A stretch of DNA of 64,000 nt from Paenibacillus sp. XY044. Lineage in GTDB: Bacteria > Bacillota > Bacilli > Paenibacillales > Paenibacillaceae. The DNA lies in NCBI RefSeq assembly GCF_002257645.1, contig NZ_NQMO01000016.1, positions 1-64,000 on the forward strand, in the 5' to 3' direction. Each line of letters starts with the position of its first letter. The stretch's first letter is position 1. The notes beneath the pieces were generated by a model that was not told where the DNA came from, searched no databases, and saw only the letters and a list, made by a program, of their open reading frames with translations. Below, piece by piece: positions 36,533-45,588 of the stretch. The translations under genes were made by a program, and so were the position numbers.

Positions 36533-39500
36533 CCTGAAGTTCCTCCTTCGATTTGAACAGCCCACGGATCGCTTCCAAGAATTGTTCCAGCAGATCGAGC
36601 AGCTGCTTGTCATCAAGCCCCTTGCCTTTGATTCTGATCGTCATTTGAGCTTCCTGCTCAAATTGTACACGTCTCTCGAAGCGATTGCCAACCTGTGCAA
36701 GCTTCGCGGTGCTAACCGCCTTTTCCCGCCCCTCGTAAAATTTGAGGGTCAGATCATCCCCACGGCGGTTGATGGAGTCAATGCCGTACATCTTGCCGTA
36801 TACCTTCAGCCGGGCGACGGTCAGCAGGTTCGTTACCGCCTCAGGCAGCTCCCCAAAGCGGTCCAGCAGTTCATCCTCCAGCTCTCTTCCGTCATCGAAC
36901 GAAGAAACTGCCGCCACTTTTTTATAGATCTCGATCTTTTGAATGCTGTCATAAATGTACTCGGACGGCAAATATGCATCGATGCCGATATCCAGCGCAG
37001 TATTCCACGTTTTCTCCGGCTCGGCCTTTTCCCCGAGAACGGACACCTTCCGCTTCTGAATTTCCTCGGCAAGCATTTGCGAGTACAAATCGAAGCCAAC
37101 GGAGGCAATGAACCCGTGCTGCTCCGCACCGAGCAGGTTTCCTGCCCCGCGGATCGCCAGGTCGCGCATCGCGATTTTGAAACCGGAGCCGAGCTCCGTA
37201 AATTCCTTAATCGACTGCAGACGTTTTTCCGCCACCTCGGTTAGCACCTTATCCCGCTGGTACGTAAAATACGCGTACGCAATCCGGTTGGAACGGCCAA
37301 CCCGGCCGCGCAGCTGATAGAGCTGGGACAAGCCCATTTTGTCAGCATCATGTACGATGAGCGTATTCACGTTCGGGATATCGACGCCGGTTTCGATAAT
37401 GCTCGTGCTGACCAGGACGTCGTATTCCCCGTCCAGAAAGTCGAGGATCGTCTTCTCCAACTCCGTCTCCGACATTTGTCCGTGACCTACCCCAACCTTG
37501 GCCTCCGGCACCAGCGCCGAAATTTGGGCCGCCATTTCATGAATGCCTTGAACCCGGTTGTACAGATAATACACCTGACCGCCGCGGGCCAGCTCCCGTT
37601 CGATGGCTTCCCGCACCAGCGTCTGGCTGTATTCCACAACATACGTCTGCACCGGGAAACGGTTCTCCGGTGGCGTCTCGATGACAGACAGATCCCGGAC
37701 TCCCAGCATGGACATATGCAGCGTCCGCGGGATCGGCGTCGCTGTCAGGGTCAGCACGTCGACATTGGTCTTCAGACGCTTCAGCTTCTCCTTATGCGTC
37801 ACGCCGAACCGCTGCTCCTCGTCCACAATCAAGAGGCCCAAATCCTTGAACACCAGATCCTGGGACAACAAGCGGTGTGTCCCGATCACGACGTCAACCG
37901 TGCCCTGGCGGAGTCCCTTGATCGTCTCGTTCTGCTCTTTCCGCGAACGGAACCGGCTCAGCACCTGAATGTTCATCGGATATCCCGAGAACCGCTCCCG
38001 GAACGTCTCATAATGCTGCTGCGCCAGAATCGTCGTCGGAACAAGGACGGCCACCTGCTTGCCTTCCATAGCGGACTTGAATGCGGCGCGGATAGCCACT
38101 TCGGTCTTGCCGTAGCCCACGTCTCCGCACAGCAGCCGGTCCATCGGACGGTTCCGCTCCATGTCTTTCTTAATCTCTTCGATCGCCCGCAGCTGATCGC
38201 GTGTCTCGTCGTATGGGAACATCTCCTCGAATTCTTGCTGCTCGGTCGTGTCCTTCTCAAAGCCGTATCCCGGCGTCGACTGCCGCTCGGCGTATAGTTT
38301 GATCAAATCGTCAGCGATATCCTGAACGGAAGAGCGGACTTTGTTTTTGACGCGTGTCCACTCGTTGCCGCCCAGTTTATAGATCTTCGGCTCTTTTTCC
38401 TCTGAACCGACGTATTTTTGAATGAGGTCAATCTGTTCGATCGGCACGGACAACTTGTCGCCGCCGGCATACAGGATATGCATATAGTCCTTGTGGATGC
38501 CGTTAATTTCCAGCGTGCCGATACCCATATATTTACCGATGCCGTGGTTTTGATGGACGACATAATCGCCGACCTTCAGCTCGGTATAGCTCTTGATGCG
38601 CTCGGCGTTGTCAATGTTTTTACCCAGCTTGCGGATCTTCCGCTGCTTCTGGGAGAACATTTCGCCTTCGGTAATGACCGCCAAATGAATGGATGGCATC
38701 TCAAAACCCGTCTGCAGGTTGCCCTGCAGCATGACCGGTTCCTCGATGTTGTAATCCTGCAGCACACGCCGCATCCGGTCAAGACGTTCGTCGCTGCTGG
38801 CAAGCATCATCACCTGAACCCCGGACTTATGCCAGCGGTCCATTTCCGCCTTCAGTACGTTCATCTGCCCATGAAAATCCTGCATGCCCCGGCTGATAAA
38901 GTTCAGGATGTTCTGAGGCTGGGTATGCGGAACCTGGCGCAGGAAAATGGACATGAATATTGTCTGGAACGGGCGCTGGTACAGCACCTCGTCGCCGTCG
39001 ACGGACAAAAGCAGTTGAGGCAGCGTCTTTCCGTTCTGCAGCAGATGCAGGTTCCACTCGGATTCGTCGCGCTCCAGCTGTTTGGCCGTTTCGAGAAGGC
39101 GTGCCGGCTCGTCAAGAACGAGAACGGTGTCCTTCTGCAGGTAATCGTACAACGTCTTCCGCTCCGGATAGAGCAGAGAAATATATTTATAGATTTCCGG
39201 AAAATAGACATGCTCGCGCAGCAGCTCCATTTCCCGGTTCATTTCTTCCGTTAGACGCAGCTTCGCCTGCCGGTCGGTCATCTTGCCCAGCTGCTCCTCC
39301 AGCAGTTGAGCGGTGGCTGCGGCCGCCTGCTCCAGCCTTTGATGATCAGCGATGATCTCCTTGCAGGGCGTAATCGTAACTTCCTTGACCTTATCGATCG
39401 ACCGCTGATCGGATGGGTCAAACGTACGGATCGAATCGATCTCGTCGTCAAATAGCTCGACGCGGAAGGCCAACAGGGAGGTCATCGGGTAAAAATCGAT

Positions 39501-40043
39501 AATTCCCCCGCGGACGCTCATTTCGCCTTTGCCTTCCACCCGCTCGACCCGTTCGTACCCCATTTCGATCATTTGGGACAAGAATGCTTGGGCATCCAGC
39601 GTGCCGCCATCCCGAATCACAATCTGGGCTTTGGCCATTACTTCCGGGGCAGGCAAAAACCGGCGCACACCCGAAAACGGTGCCACCACAATACCCGAAA
39701 ACCCCTGCGCGCACTTCATCAGCACATCAATACGCTGCGCAAGGGTCTCTGGGCTGGATACTGCGGACTCCGCCGCCACCAGCTCATTGGCCGGATATAG
39801 CAGCACACGGTCCGGTGAAAGCGCTTCCTGTAGATCCTCCGCGATTTTCTGGGCGGAAAACATGTTGTGAGTGACGACGAGCATCGGGCGCTTGATTTCT
39901 TCAAAGAGTGCCGACAGCATAACCTGTCGTGCGGACCCCGATAACCCGGAAACGAGCTGTTCCTTCATCCCGGCCGATAACCCGGCGGTAATCGACTTTA
40001 AATCCGGATCTTTAGAGAAAGCTTCTATAAGTGCATGTAACAA
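36519..40043 (-). CDS. mfd: Transcription-repair coupling factor
   Basis: ~1174 aa, full length. UvrB-like N-domain, RNA-polymerase-interacting domain (YVVHQNHGIGKYMGIG), then SF2 translocase with Walker A GDVGYGKTEVA, the DEEQ box (IVDEEQRFG) and motif VI (QLRGRVGRS), and a TRCF C-domain. It removes stalled RNA polymerase and recruits UvrA. TTG at 40043 is preferred because AGAGAGGTG lies 6 nt before it; GTG at 40052 is inside that ribosome site. Confidence 0.96.
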   Translation of the reverse strand: MLHALIEAFSKDPDLKSITAGLSAGMKEQLVSGLSGSARQVMLSALFEEIKRPMLVVTHNMFSAQKIAEDLQEALSPDRVLLYPANELVAAESAVSSPETLAQRIDVLMKCAQGFSGIVVAPFSGVRRFLPAPEVMAKAQIVIRDGGTLDAQAFLSQMIEMGYERVERVEGKGEMSVRGGIIDFYPMTSLLAFRVELFDDEIDSIRTFDPSDQRSIDKVKEVTITPCKEIIADHQRLEQAAAATAQLLEEQLGKMTDRQAKLRLTEEMNREMELLREHVYFPEIYKYISLLYPERKTLYDYLQKDTVLVLDEPARLLETAKQLERDESEWNLHLLQNGKTLPQLLLSVDGDEVLYQRPFQTIFMSIFLRQVPHTQPQNILNFISRGMQDFHGQMNVLKAEMDRWHKSGVQVMMLASSDERLDRMRRVLQDYNIEEPVMLQGNLQTGFEMPSIHLAVITEGEMFSQKQRKIRKLGKNIDNAERIKSYTELKVGDYVVHQNHGIGKYMGIGTLEINGIHKDYMHILYAGGDKLSVPIEQIDLIQKYVGSEEKEPKIYKLGGNEWTRVKNKVRSSVQDIADDLIKLYAERQSTPGYGFEKDTTEQQEFEEMFPYDETRDQLRAIEEIKKDMERNRPMDRLLCGDVGYGKTEVAIRAAFKSAMEGKQVAVLVPTTILAQQHYETFRERFSGYPMNIQVLSRFRSRKEQNETIKGLRQGTVDVVIGTHRLLSQDLVFKDLGLLIVDEEQRFGVTHKEKLKRLKTNVDVLTLTATPIPRTLHMSMLGVRDLSVIETPPENRFPVQTYVVEYSQTLVREAIERELARGGQVYYLYNRVQGIHEMAAQISALVPEAKVGVGHGQMSETELEKTILDFLDGEYDVLVSTSIIETGVDIPNVNTLIVHDADKMGLSQLYQLRGRVGRSNRIAYAYFTYQRDKVLTEVAEKRLQSIKEFTELGSGFKIAMRDLAIRGAGNLLGAEQHGFIASVGFDLYSQMLAEEIQKRKVSVLGEKAEPEKTWNTALDIGIDAYLPSEYIYDSIQKIEIYKKVAAVSSFDDGRELEDELLDRFGELPEAVTNLLTVARLKVYGKMYGIDSINRRGDDLTLKFYEGREKAVSTAKLAQVGNRFERRVQFEQEAQMTIRIKGKGLDDKQLLDLLEQFLEAIRGLFKSKEELQDVVQ

Positions 40044-40052
40044 AGGGGGCAC

Positions 40053-40282
40053 CTCTCTTATGCTTACTTGTTATCTTTTGGATGGTAGATTGAATTTTAC
40101 CATAAAATACCTGACTGCGGTGATTTTTCGCTGTGCTTCATTAAAATATATCTACCGGTCGGAGACATCCCCTATCTATAGGGAAACCAGACAAAAGGAA
40201 TACCCAAAAGGAGCCTCAGCAGCACTGCCAAGGCCCTTCCATTCACGGTATCTGTCCGCATTCTGCGGTTTCGCGCACAACA
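40053..40282. other. mfd upstream region
   Basis: 230 nt between fin and mfd. On the minus strand an extended -10, TGGTAAAAT (TAAAAT at 40099-40094), could drive mfd; no good -35 is seen. No clear terminator for fin and no ORF. Confidence 0.35.
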
Positions 40283-40513
40283 TTATTGAAGCGGGTTTAC
40301 CAACAGACTCAGCTCCGGATTGTTCTCCAGCGCCTCTCTACAGTAATCGCAGATCACTTTGACCGTTACGTCACCGCTTAAATCATACGCTATTATATCT
40401 CTACGTTCTGCCGGGGTCAAGGAATGGAACCCCAGCTGGGCGTCGGTAACCAGGGACGAATCTATTCTTCCGAGCGGCGTGCGGCAGTGCCGGCAAATAT
40501 AATTTATTGCCAT
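40283..40513 (-). CDS. fin: Anti-SigF factor Fin (YabK)
   Basis: 76 aa. Two CxxC pairs (ICRHCRTPLG near residue 7 and VICDYCREAL near 53) form a zinc-ribbon. In B. subtilis Fin, made under SigF and SigG, shuts off SigF during the switch to SigG. Position between pth and mfd is the same. CAGGAGG lies 9 nt before the ATG. It is preceded by a SigF-type -10. Confidence 0.94.
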   Translation of the reverse strand: MAINYICRHCRTPLGRIDSSLVTDAQLGFHSLTPAERRDIIAYDLSGDVTVKVICDYCREALENNPELSLLVNPLQ

Positions 40514-40543
40514 CTATATGCCTCCTGAAAGTCATTTATACTT

Positions 40544-40573
40544 CAGTATGCCCGAAAAAACGTCCGTTTAGCC
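40544..40573 (-). promoter_or_regulatory. Candidate SigF promoter of fin
   Basis: Minus strand: GGGCATACTG (40553-40544) fits the SigF -10 pattern GGNNANANTR at every fixed position. 15 nt upstream is GGCTA (40573-40569), a partial match to GYATA. It sits between the pth stop and fin. Confidence 0.5.
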
Positions 40574-40597
40574 TCGTCGTGTCACCTGCCCCCGAGA

Positions 40598-41158
40598 TCA
40601 ACCGTTAAATTTGGCCATCGTTTGTTCAAAGGTATGATCCAAACTGAATTCTGCGGCGTCACAAGCCTGCTCGATCATATGCTTCAGCAGCTCATTCTCC
40701 TTTTTCGGAAAATTCGAAAGCACATAGTCGACGATCGCGAATCCGGGCTCAGGACGGGATATGCCCATCCGGATCCGGTCAAACACCTGTATTCCCGTAT
40801 GCTGAATGATCGATTTGATACCGTTGTGGCCCCCGGCGCTGCCCTGATACCGCAGGCGGATTTTGCCGATTTCCGTATCCAGGTCATCATAAACAACGAT
40901 CATGTCCTCGAGTTTGGCCTTGTAATAGTCCATATAAGCGCGTACCGATTCTCCGGACAGGTTCATGTAAGTCATTGGCTTGATGAGAACGACTTTATCC
41001 GATCCGATAAAGCCCTCGCCGATCAGCGCCTTGCACTTGCTCGGCCCAAACTTGATACCGTGCCGATCAGCCAGCGCATCCAGCATCATAAAACCGACGT
41101 TGTGACGCGTCTTTTCATAATTGGATCCCGGATTCCCGAGTCCTACAATCCATTTCAT
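40598..41158 (-). CDS. pth: Peptidyl-tRNA hydrolase
   Basis: 186 aa. Recycles peptidyl-tRNA released from ribosomes. Seen: IVGLGNPGSNYEKTRHNVGF (~4-23, with the catalytic His) and YDDLDTEIGKIRLRYQGSAGGHNGIKS (read as two parts, ~92-118). The frame opens 40 codons earlier, but MKWIVGLGNPG at 41158 is the family start and GGAGG lies upstream. Confidence 0.96.
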   Translation of the reverse strand: MKWIVGLGNPGSNYEKTRHNVGFMMLDALADRHGIKFGPSKCKALIGEGFIGSDKVVLIKPMTYMNLSGESVRAYMDYYKAKLEDMIVVYDDLDTEIGKIRLRYQGSAGGHNGIKSIIQHTGIQVFDRIRMGISRPEPGFAIVDYVLSNFPKKENELLKHMIEQACDAAEFSLDHTFEQTMAKFNG

Positions 41159-41230
41159 TGCTTTATTCGATCCTCCAAACCGACCGCTGCTGCTACGCCA
41201 TTTTCGCAAGGTAGCATTAGCACCAAATTT

Positions 41231-41239
41231 TGTTACAAT
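41231..41239 (+). promoter_or_regulatory. Extended -10 promoter for the small plus-strand ORF
   Basis: TGTTACAAT (TGn plus TACAAT) lies ~70 nt before the ATG at 41310. The -35 position (GTAGCA) is poor, as is usual with extended -10 promoters. Confidence 0.45.
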
Positions 41240-41309
41240 AGAGTTTAGGATGTTGTTTCTCGCTTCTTGCTTCTGCATCCATGATCACCATAAGAAGGTG
41301 GAACGGTTC

Positions 41310-41510
41310 ATGACCGAATTCGGCCAATTGCTTACGCTGCACCGGCACTTTCAGCAGCACCAAATCCACGGAATCCCCGTTCAGGTTCTCCGCCAGGGCG
41401 TACATGTGGATATTGGAACGATTACCTCATTTACCAAACACTTCGTTGAAATTCAAGGTACGCTGTACAACCGGAATTTGTACACGTTTGTGTCGACTCC
41501 CGGATATTAA
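41310..41510 (+). CDS. Small hypothetical protein between pth and prs
   Basis: 66 aa (MTEFGQLLTLHRHFQQHQ...YTFVSTPGY), starting at ATG 41310 with AAGGTGG about eight bases upstream. No membrane segment. The pattern IHGIPVQVLRQGVHVDIGTI reads like a small beta-barrel (SH3-like) fold, but that is a guess. It has its own extended -10 promoter and shares a hairpin terminator with prs. It is one of very few plus-strand genes in the window. I do not recognise the family. Confidence 0.7.
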   Translation: MTEFGQLLTLHRHFQQHQIHGIPVQVLRQGVHVDIGTITSFTKHFVEIQGTLYNRNLYTFVSTPGY

Positions 41511-41525
41511 AAATCATGCGCGAGA

Positions 41526-41566
41526 AGGGTTATATTTCCTGGAGCCAGGAAACATAACCCTCTCTT
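41526..41566. terminator. Bidirectional terminator between the small ORF and prs
   Basis: GGGTTATATTTCCTGG / CCAGGAAACATAACCC, a 16-bp near-perfect stem followed by TCTCTTT on the plus strand and CTTCTCG on the minus strand. Confidence 0.8.
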
Positions 41567-41585
41567 TGCATATACCTGCCTTGCC

Positions 41586-42539
41586 TTATTCGATTTCGAA
41601 CAGCTTGCTGATGGACAATTCCTCATGAACGCGGATAATCGCTTCACCCATCAGCGGAGCTACCGACAGCACCTTGATCTTATTGCTCGGCTCCGGGTGC
41701 ATAATCGGAATCGTGTCCGTTACGATGACCTCGCTAAGCGGGGAATTCTCCAGGCGTTCCATCGCCGGGCCCGAGAAGACAGGGTGCGTACAGCAGGCAT
41801 ACACTTCCTTGACGCCGCCTTCCATCAGGGCATTGGCTCCGAGTACGATCGTGCCGGCCGTGTCGATAATGTCATCGATCAAAATGGCCGTCTTGCCTTC
41901 GATATGGCCGATGATGTTCATGACTTCACTAACGTTCGGTTCCGGACGGCGTTTATCAATGATAGCCAGCGGGGCATTCAGGAAATCAGCCAGTTTTCTG
42001 GCACGAACCACACCACCGTGGTCAGGAGACACAACAACCGGATTCTCAATTTGCTTGGAACGGAAATACTGGGCCAGAATCGGCACCCCAAGCAGATGAT
42101 CAACCGGAATGTCGAAGAAGCCTTGAATCTGCATCGCATGCAGGTCCATCGTGATGACACGGTGGGCACCCGCCTTCTCAATCAGATTCGCAACCAGCTT
42201 GGCGGTAATCGGGTCACGGGAACGGGCCTTACGGTCTTGACGCGCATACCCATAGTAAGGGATTACGACGTTAATGCTCTTCGCAGAAGCACGCTTCAGC
42301 GCATCGACCATGATCAGCAGTTCCATGAGATTGTCATTTACCGGACCGCACGTCGATTGCACGACATAAACGTGGCAGCCGCGGACGCTCTCCGATAATT
42401 TTACCTGAATCTCACCATCGCTGAAGCTGGTCGTATGCGAATCCCCCATAGGGATGCCGATATAATCCGCAATTTGCTGTGCGAGCTTCGGATTGGAATT
42501 GCATGTAAATATTTTTAACTTCGAATCACAATAAGTCAT
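41586..42539 (-). CDS. prs: Ribose-phosphate pyrophosphokinase
   Basis: 317 aa. Makes PRPP from ribose 5-phosphate and ATP, feeding purine, pyrimidine, NAD and His synthesis. Seen: KIFTCNSNPKLAQQIA, RSRDPITAKLVANL, the catalytic DLHAMQIQGFFDIPVDHL (~130-147), VSPDHGGVVRAR and the PRPP loop ILIDDIIDTAGTI. Directly after glmU, as in B. subtilis. Confidence 0.97.
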   Translation of the reverse strand: MTYCDSKLKIFTCNSNPKLAQQIADYIGIPMGDSHTTSFSDGEIQVKLSESVRGCHVYVVQSTCGPVNDNLMELLIMVDALKRASAKSINVVIPYYGYARQDRKARSRDPITAKLVANLIEKAGAHRVITMDLHAMQIQGFFDIPVDHLLGVPILAQYFRSKQIENPVVVSPDHGGVVRARKLADFLNAPLAIIDKRRPEPNVSEVMNIIGHIEGKTAILIDDIIDTAGTIVLGANALMEGGVKEVYACCTHPVFSGPAMERLENSPLSEVIVTDTIPIMHPEPSNKIKVLSVAPLMGEAIIRVHEELSISKLFEIE

Positions 42540-42643
42540 AGAATTAAAACCCTCCGTGCTGGTTCATTGAAATTCTGGCCTGCCTCCATGCCGCTTGAAA
42601 CCATGTATCTCATACTCCCCGATAAGACGGGGGCACTTTACGT

Positions 42644-44044
42644 TTATACCTGCTGCTTACTTTCCTTCTTGGCTTTAGCCTTGGAGCGGATCTTCTCGGC
42701 ATATCCAGGCTTATTTTCCTGGCGTTTTCTGGCGATGGCCAGGTCATTCTCCGGAACCGATTGGGTAATCGTCGAGCCTGCGACCACGTATGCTCCTTTG
42801 CCGACCTTCACCGGAGCCACCAGGTTCACGTTGCTGCCGATAAAAGCATCATCTTCAATTTCAGTCATAAACTTATTATACCCATCGTAGTTGACCGTTA
42901 TCGCACCGCAGCCGACATTGACGTTTTTGCCTACCGTCGCGTCGCCGACATAGCTTAGATGCGAAACCTTGGAGCCGTTATCGATCGTTGCATTTTTCAC
43001 TTCCACAAAATCGCCGATCTTCACGTCTTCCCCAAGCTTGGATTTCGGACGCAAGTATGCATACGGGCCTACTGATGTTCTTGAACCTACCTCGGCCTGA
43101 TCCAGCACCGAATGTTTGACGGTTACGCCGTCGCCGATAACGGAATCGCTGATATCGCTTTGCGGACCGATCACGCAGTCCTCACCGATGACGGTTTTTC
43201 CTTTTAGTACCGTACCGGGATAAATCACGGAGTCGGCCCCAATGGTCACGTCAGCACCGATATACGTCGAGGCGGGATCGATGATCGTGACTCCGTTCAG
43301 CATATGACGGATATTAATGCGTTCCCGCATTAACCCTTCAGCCTCTGAAAGTGCACGGCGATCATTAACGCCGATCGACTCAGCGTAGTCGTCGGTCACA
43401 TAGCCAAGAACGGTTTCTCCCTCGCCTACAAGAATCCCGATCACGTCCGTTAAATAATACTCCTGTTGGACGTTGTTGTTCGTAACTTTCTCCAAAGCGG
43501 CAAACAATTTCGCATTATCAAAAACATAAGTGCCTGTATTGATTTCACGAACCGCATCCTCTTCCGGTGTGCAGTCCTTCTGTTCAACGATACGTTGTAC
43601 GCTTCCGTCCTCGCTGCGGATTACGCGTCCGTAACCCTGAGGCTGGTCCATATAGGCACCCAGTACAGTGGCGGCAGCATTGTTGCTTTCATGCAGCTGA
43701 GTCAGCCCCTGCAGTGTCTCGGCTGTGACCAGCGGAGTATCGCCGCAGATGACAATGGTTGAGCCTTCTTCTGTGCCAAGTAAAGCTTTGGCTTGCTTCA
43801 CGGCATGGCCTGTACCTAGCTGCTGCTCTTGCAGCACATATTCAGCGGCCTCACCCAGATAAGATTGGACAGCCTCTGCCCCGTGGCCAACTATGACAAT
43901 GCTGCGTTCGCAGTTCACCTGTTTGACAGTATCCACCACGTGACCAACCATCGGTTTGCCACAGACGGGATGTAGCACTTTGTATAGTTTGGATTTCATT
44001 CGTTTTCCCTGCCCTGCAGCAAGAACAATCGCCATTCTTTTCAA
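42644..44044 (-). CDS. glmU: Bifunctional GlmU (UDP-GlcNAc synthesis)
   Basis: 466 aa. The C-terminal acetyltransferase (left-handed beta-helix of hexapeptide repeats from ~255; GVTIIDPASTYIGADVTIG) acetylates glucosamine 1-phosphate. The N-terminal uridylyltransferase (VLAAGQGKRMKSKLYKVLH, ~8-26) then makes UDP-GlcNAc for the cell wall. It follows spoVG and precedes prs. Confidence 0.97.
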   Translation of the reverse strand: MKRMAIVLAAGQGKRMKSKLYKVLHPVCGKPMVGHVVDTVKQVNCERSIVIVGHGAEAVQSYLGEAAEYVLQEQQLGTGHAVKQAKALLGTEEGSTIVICGDTPLVTAETLQGLTQLHESNNAAATVLGAYMDQPQGYGRVIRSEDGSVQRIVEQKDCTPEEDAVREINTGTYVFDNAKLFAALEKVTNNNVQQEYYLTDVIGILVGEGETVLGYVTDDYAESIGVNDRRALSEAEGLMRERINIRHMLNGVTIIDPASTYIGADVTIGADSVIYPGTVLKGKTVIGEDCVIGPQSDISDSVIGDGVTVKHSVLDQAEVGSRTSVGPYAYLRPKSKLGEDVKIGDFVEVKNATIDNGSKVSHLSYVGDATVGKNVNVGCGAITVNYDGYNKFMTEIEDDAFIGSNVNLVAPVKVGKGAYVVAGSTITQSVPENDLAIARKRQENKPGYAEKIRSKAKAKKESKQQV

Positions 44045-44101
44045 GGATCTTGACCTCCTACTCTAGTACTCGCTCAATACTGAATATATCGTATTATAAG
44101 C

Positions 44102-44135
44102 AAAAAGAAAAGAGAGCCATAGTCCTGGCTCTCCT
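44102..44135 (-). terminator. spoVG terminator
   Basis: GGAGAGCCAGG / CTATGGCTCTC stem followed by a T-rich stretch (TTTTCTTTTT) on the minus strand. Confidence 0.8.
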
Positions 44136-44158
44136 TTCCTTGAACCCCAATTGTAAAC

Positions 44159-44443
44159 TTAAGCGCCTTCCTCGATTACTTCTTCTTCACTGGCAGCGCG
44201 TTCATATTCCGCCAAGACGGCCGTTTGAATCTTCTCCCGGGTGCCGGAAGAGATTGGGTGGGCAATGTCGCGGAATTCTCCATCCGGAGTGCGTTTGCTC
44301 GGCATAGCAACGAACATTCCATTGTTTCCATCGATGACCCGAATGTCATGAACAACAAATTCGTTATCAATGGTAATGGATGCGATTGCTTTCATTCTCC
44401 CCTCGGAGTTAACGCGGCGGAGTCTGACATCCGTAATTTGCAT
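44159..44443 (-). CDS. spoVG: SpoVG, septation/RNA-binding regulator
   Basis: 94 aa, almost invariant family (ITDVRLRRVNSEGRMKAIAS, FRDIAHPISSGTREKIQ). A small nucleic-acid-binding protein affecting sporulation, division and virulence genes in Firmicutes. ATG at 44443 is the family start with AAGGTGG upstream; the frame is open back to GTG 44458. Transcribed from a SigH-type promoter. Confidence 0.96.
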   Translation of the reverse strand: MQITDVRLRRVNSEGRMKAIASITIDNEFVVHDIRVIDGNNGMFVAMPSKRTPDGEFRDIAHPISSGTREKIQTAVLAEYERAASEEEVIEEGA

Positions 44444-44485
44444 GTGTGTGTTCACCACCTTTTTCCATCAGAGACTTGGTGTATA

Positions 44486-44513
44486 ATTCCACACAGCATC
44501 CGCGAAATCCTCT
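44486..44513 (-). promoter_or_regulatory. SigH promoter of spoVG
   Basis: Minus strand: AGAGGATTT (44513-44505) matches the SigH -35 RNAGGAWWW at all positions. After 12 nt comes GTGGAATTA (44492 downward), which matches RNNGAATWW. spoVG is the classic SigH gene of B. subtilis. The AT-rich upstream region (44515-44620) also has TTTTGTCGATAAA, a 0A-like box. Confidence 0.75.
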
Positions 44514-44637
44514 TTTTTAAGTTAACAAAATGTCCTAAAATCAGGAATTTTTTTATATGATTGTGAGTGTCGACAGACTTCGGAACTATTCGCCGATAAA
44601 ATATTTTTATCGACAAAATCCGCAGGCTTCCTCGACA

Positions 44638-45468
44638 CTAGGATGGATCGAAATAATTCCCCGGGCTCACAAATATTTCCTTCGTCTTCGGATCGACTGC
44701 CGTCAGTGTTGCTAATGACACGTAATCGTGCAGGAGCCGCTCCTCCGATTCCACCGCTCCCGACTCGACCAATACGCCTACGCCTGCGACTTCTGCATCA
44801 AATTCAGCCAGCAGATCCACCATGCCTTGAATGGTACCGCCCGCTTTCATGAAATCGTCCACGATCAAGACGCGCGATTTTTCCTTCAGCGCCCGCCGCG
44901 ACAGGGACATCGTGTGGATACTCTTATGCGAGCCCGACACGTAATTGATGCTTACGGCAGATCCTTCTGTCACCTGATGGTCCCGGCGCACGAGAACGAC
45001 CGGCAGGTTCAGCTGGGCCCCGGTGGCATAAGCCAGCGGGATCCCCTTGGTCTCCACGGTCATGACCACGTCGATTTCTTTGCCGGAGAATGCAGTGGCA
45101 ATAATTTTCCCCGCTTCGTTCATCAGGGAAGGCTGACCCAACAGGTCGGACATGTACAAATATCCTCCGGGCAGGATCCGGTCTTTCTGCTGAAGCTGGG
45201 AACAAAGATCGTTCGCAAACACCAGCGCCTGCTCCTTCGGAATTTTCGGAATATATTTCACGCCTCCGGCGGCCCCTGCTAGCGTCAGCAGGTCCCCGAT
45301 GCCCTCTTCCTCAAACACTTCCTTGATAATGACCAAATCTTCGCTGATCGAGGATTTGGCGGCTCCGTATCTATCGGCAAATGTGGTGAGCGGGATCAAT
45401 GTATGCGGTCTGGCCAGAAGATACTGCGTCATTTCCACCAAACGCGCGCTTCGCTTTAATTTTTTCAC
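44638..45468 (-). CDS. purR: Purine operon repressor PurR
   Basis: 276 aa. Winged-helix N-domain (KRSARLVEMTQYLLARPHTL) and phosphoribosyltransferase-like effector domain with the PRPP motif VLIVDDFMKAGGTIQGM. In B. subtilis it represses purine genes and is relieved by PRPP. GTG at 45468 is chosen: GAGGAG lies 6 nt upstream and the protein then starts like B. subtilis PurR. The yabJ gene that follows purR in B. subtilis is absent; spoVG comes next. Confidence 0.95.
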   Translation of the reverse strand: MKKLKRSARLVEMTQYLLARPHTLIPLTTFADRYGAAKSSISEDLVIIKEVFEEEGIGDLLTLAGAAGGVKYIPKIPKEQALVFANDLCSQLQQKDRILPGGYLYMSDLLGQPSLMNEAGKIIATAFSGKEIDVVMTVETKGIPLAYATGAQLNLPVVLVRRDHQVTEGSAVSINYVSGSHKSIHTMSLSRRALKEKSRVLIVDDFMKAGGTIQGMVDLLAEFDAEVAGVGVLVESGAVESEERLLHDYVSLATLTAVDPKTKEIFVSPGNYFDPS

Positions 45469-45522
45469 GAAATACTCCTCGCTATCGCTGTATTCATCGG
45501 AATTCAAAACAAAATCACCCAG

Positions 45523-45561
45523 AAAATCCGAATATTATAGTAAGAATATATCATTTTTGTA
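45523..45561 (-). promoter_or_regulatory. purR promoter with PurBox-like site
   Basis: Minus strand: -35 TACAAA (45561-45556), 16-nt spacer, perfect -10 TATAAT (45539-45534). The start region contains AAAATCCGAATATTA (read on the plus strand 45523-45537), similar to a PurBox half-site. This would allow autoregulation. Confidence 0.45.
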
Positions 45562-45588
45562 CGGATATGTACAACCTGATTGACGAAG

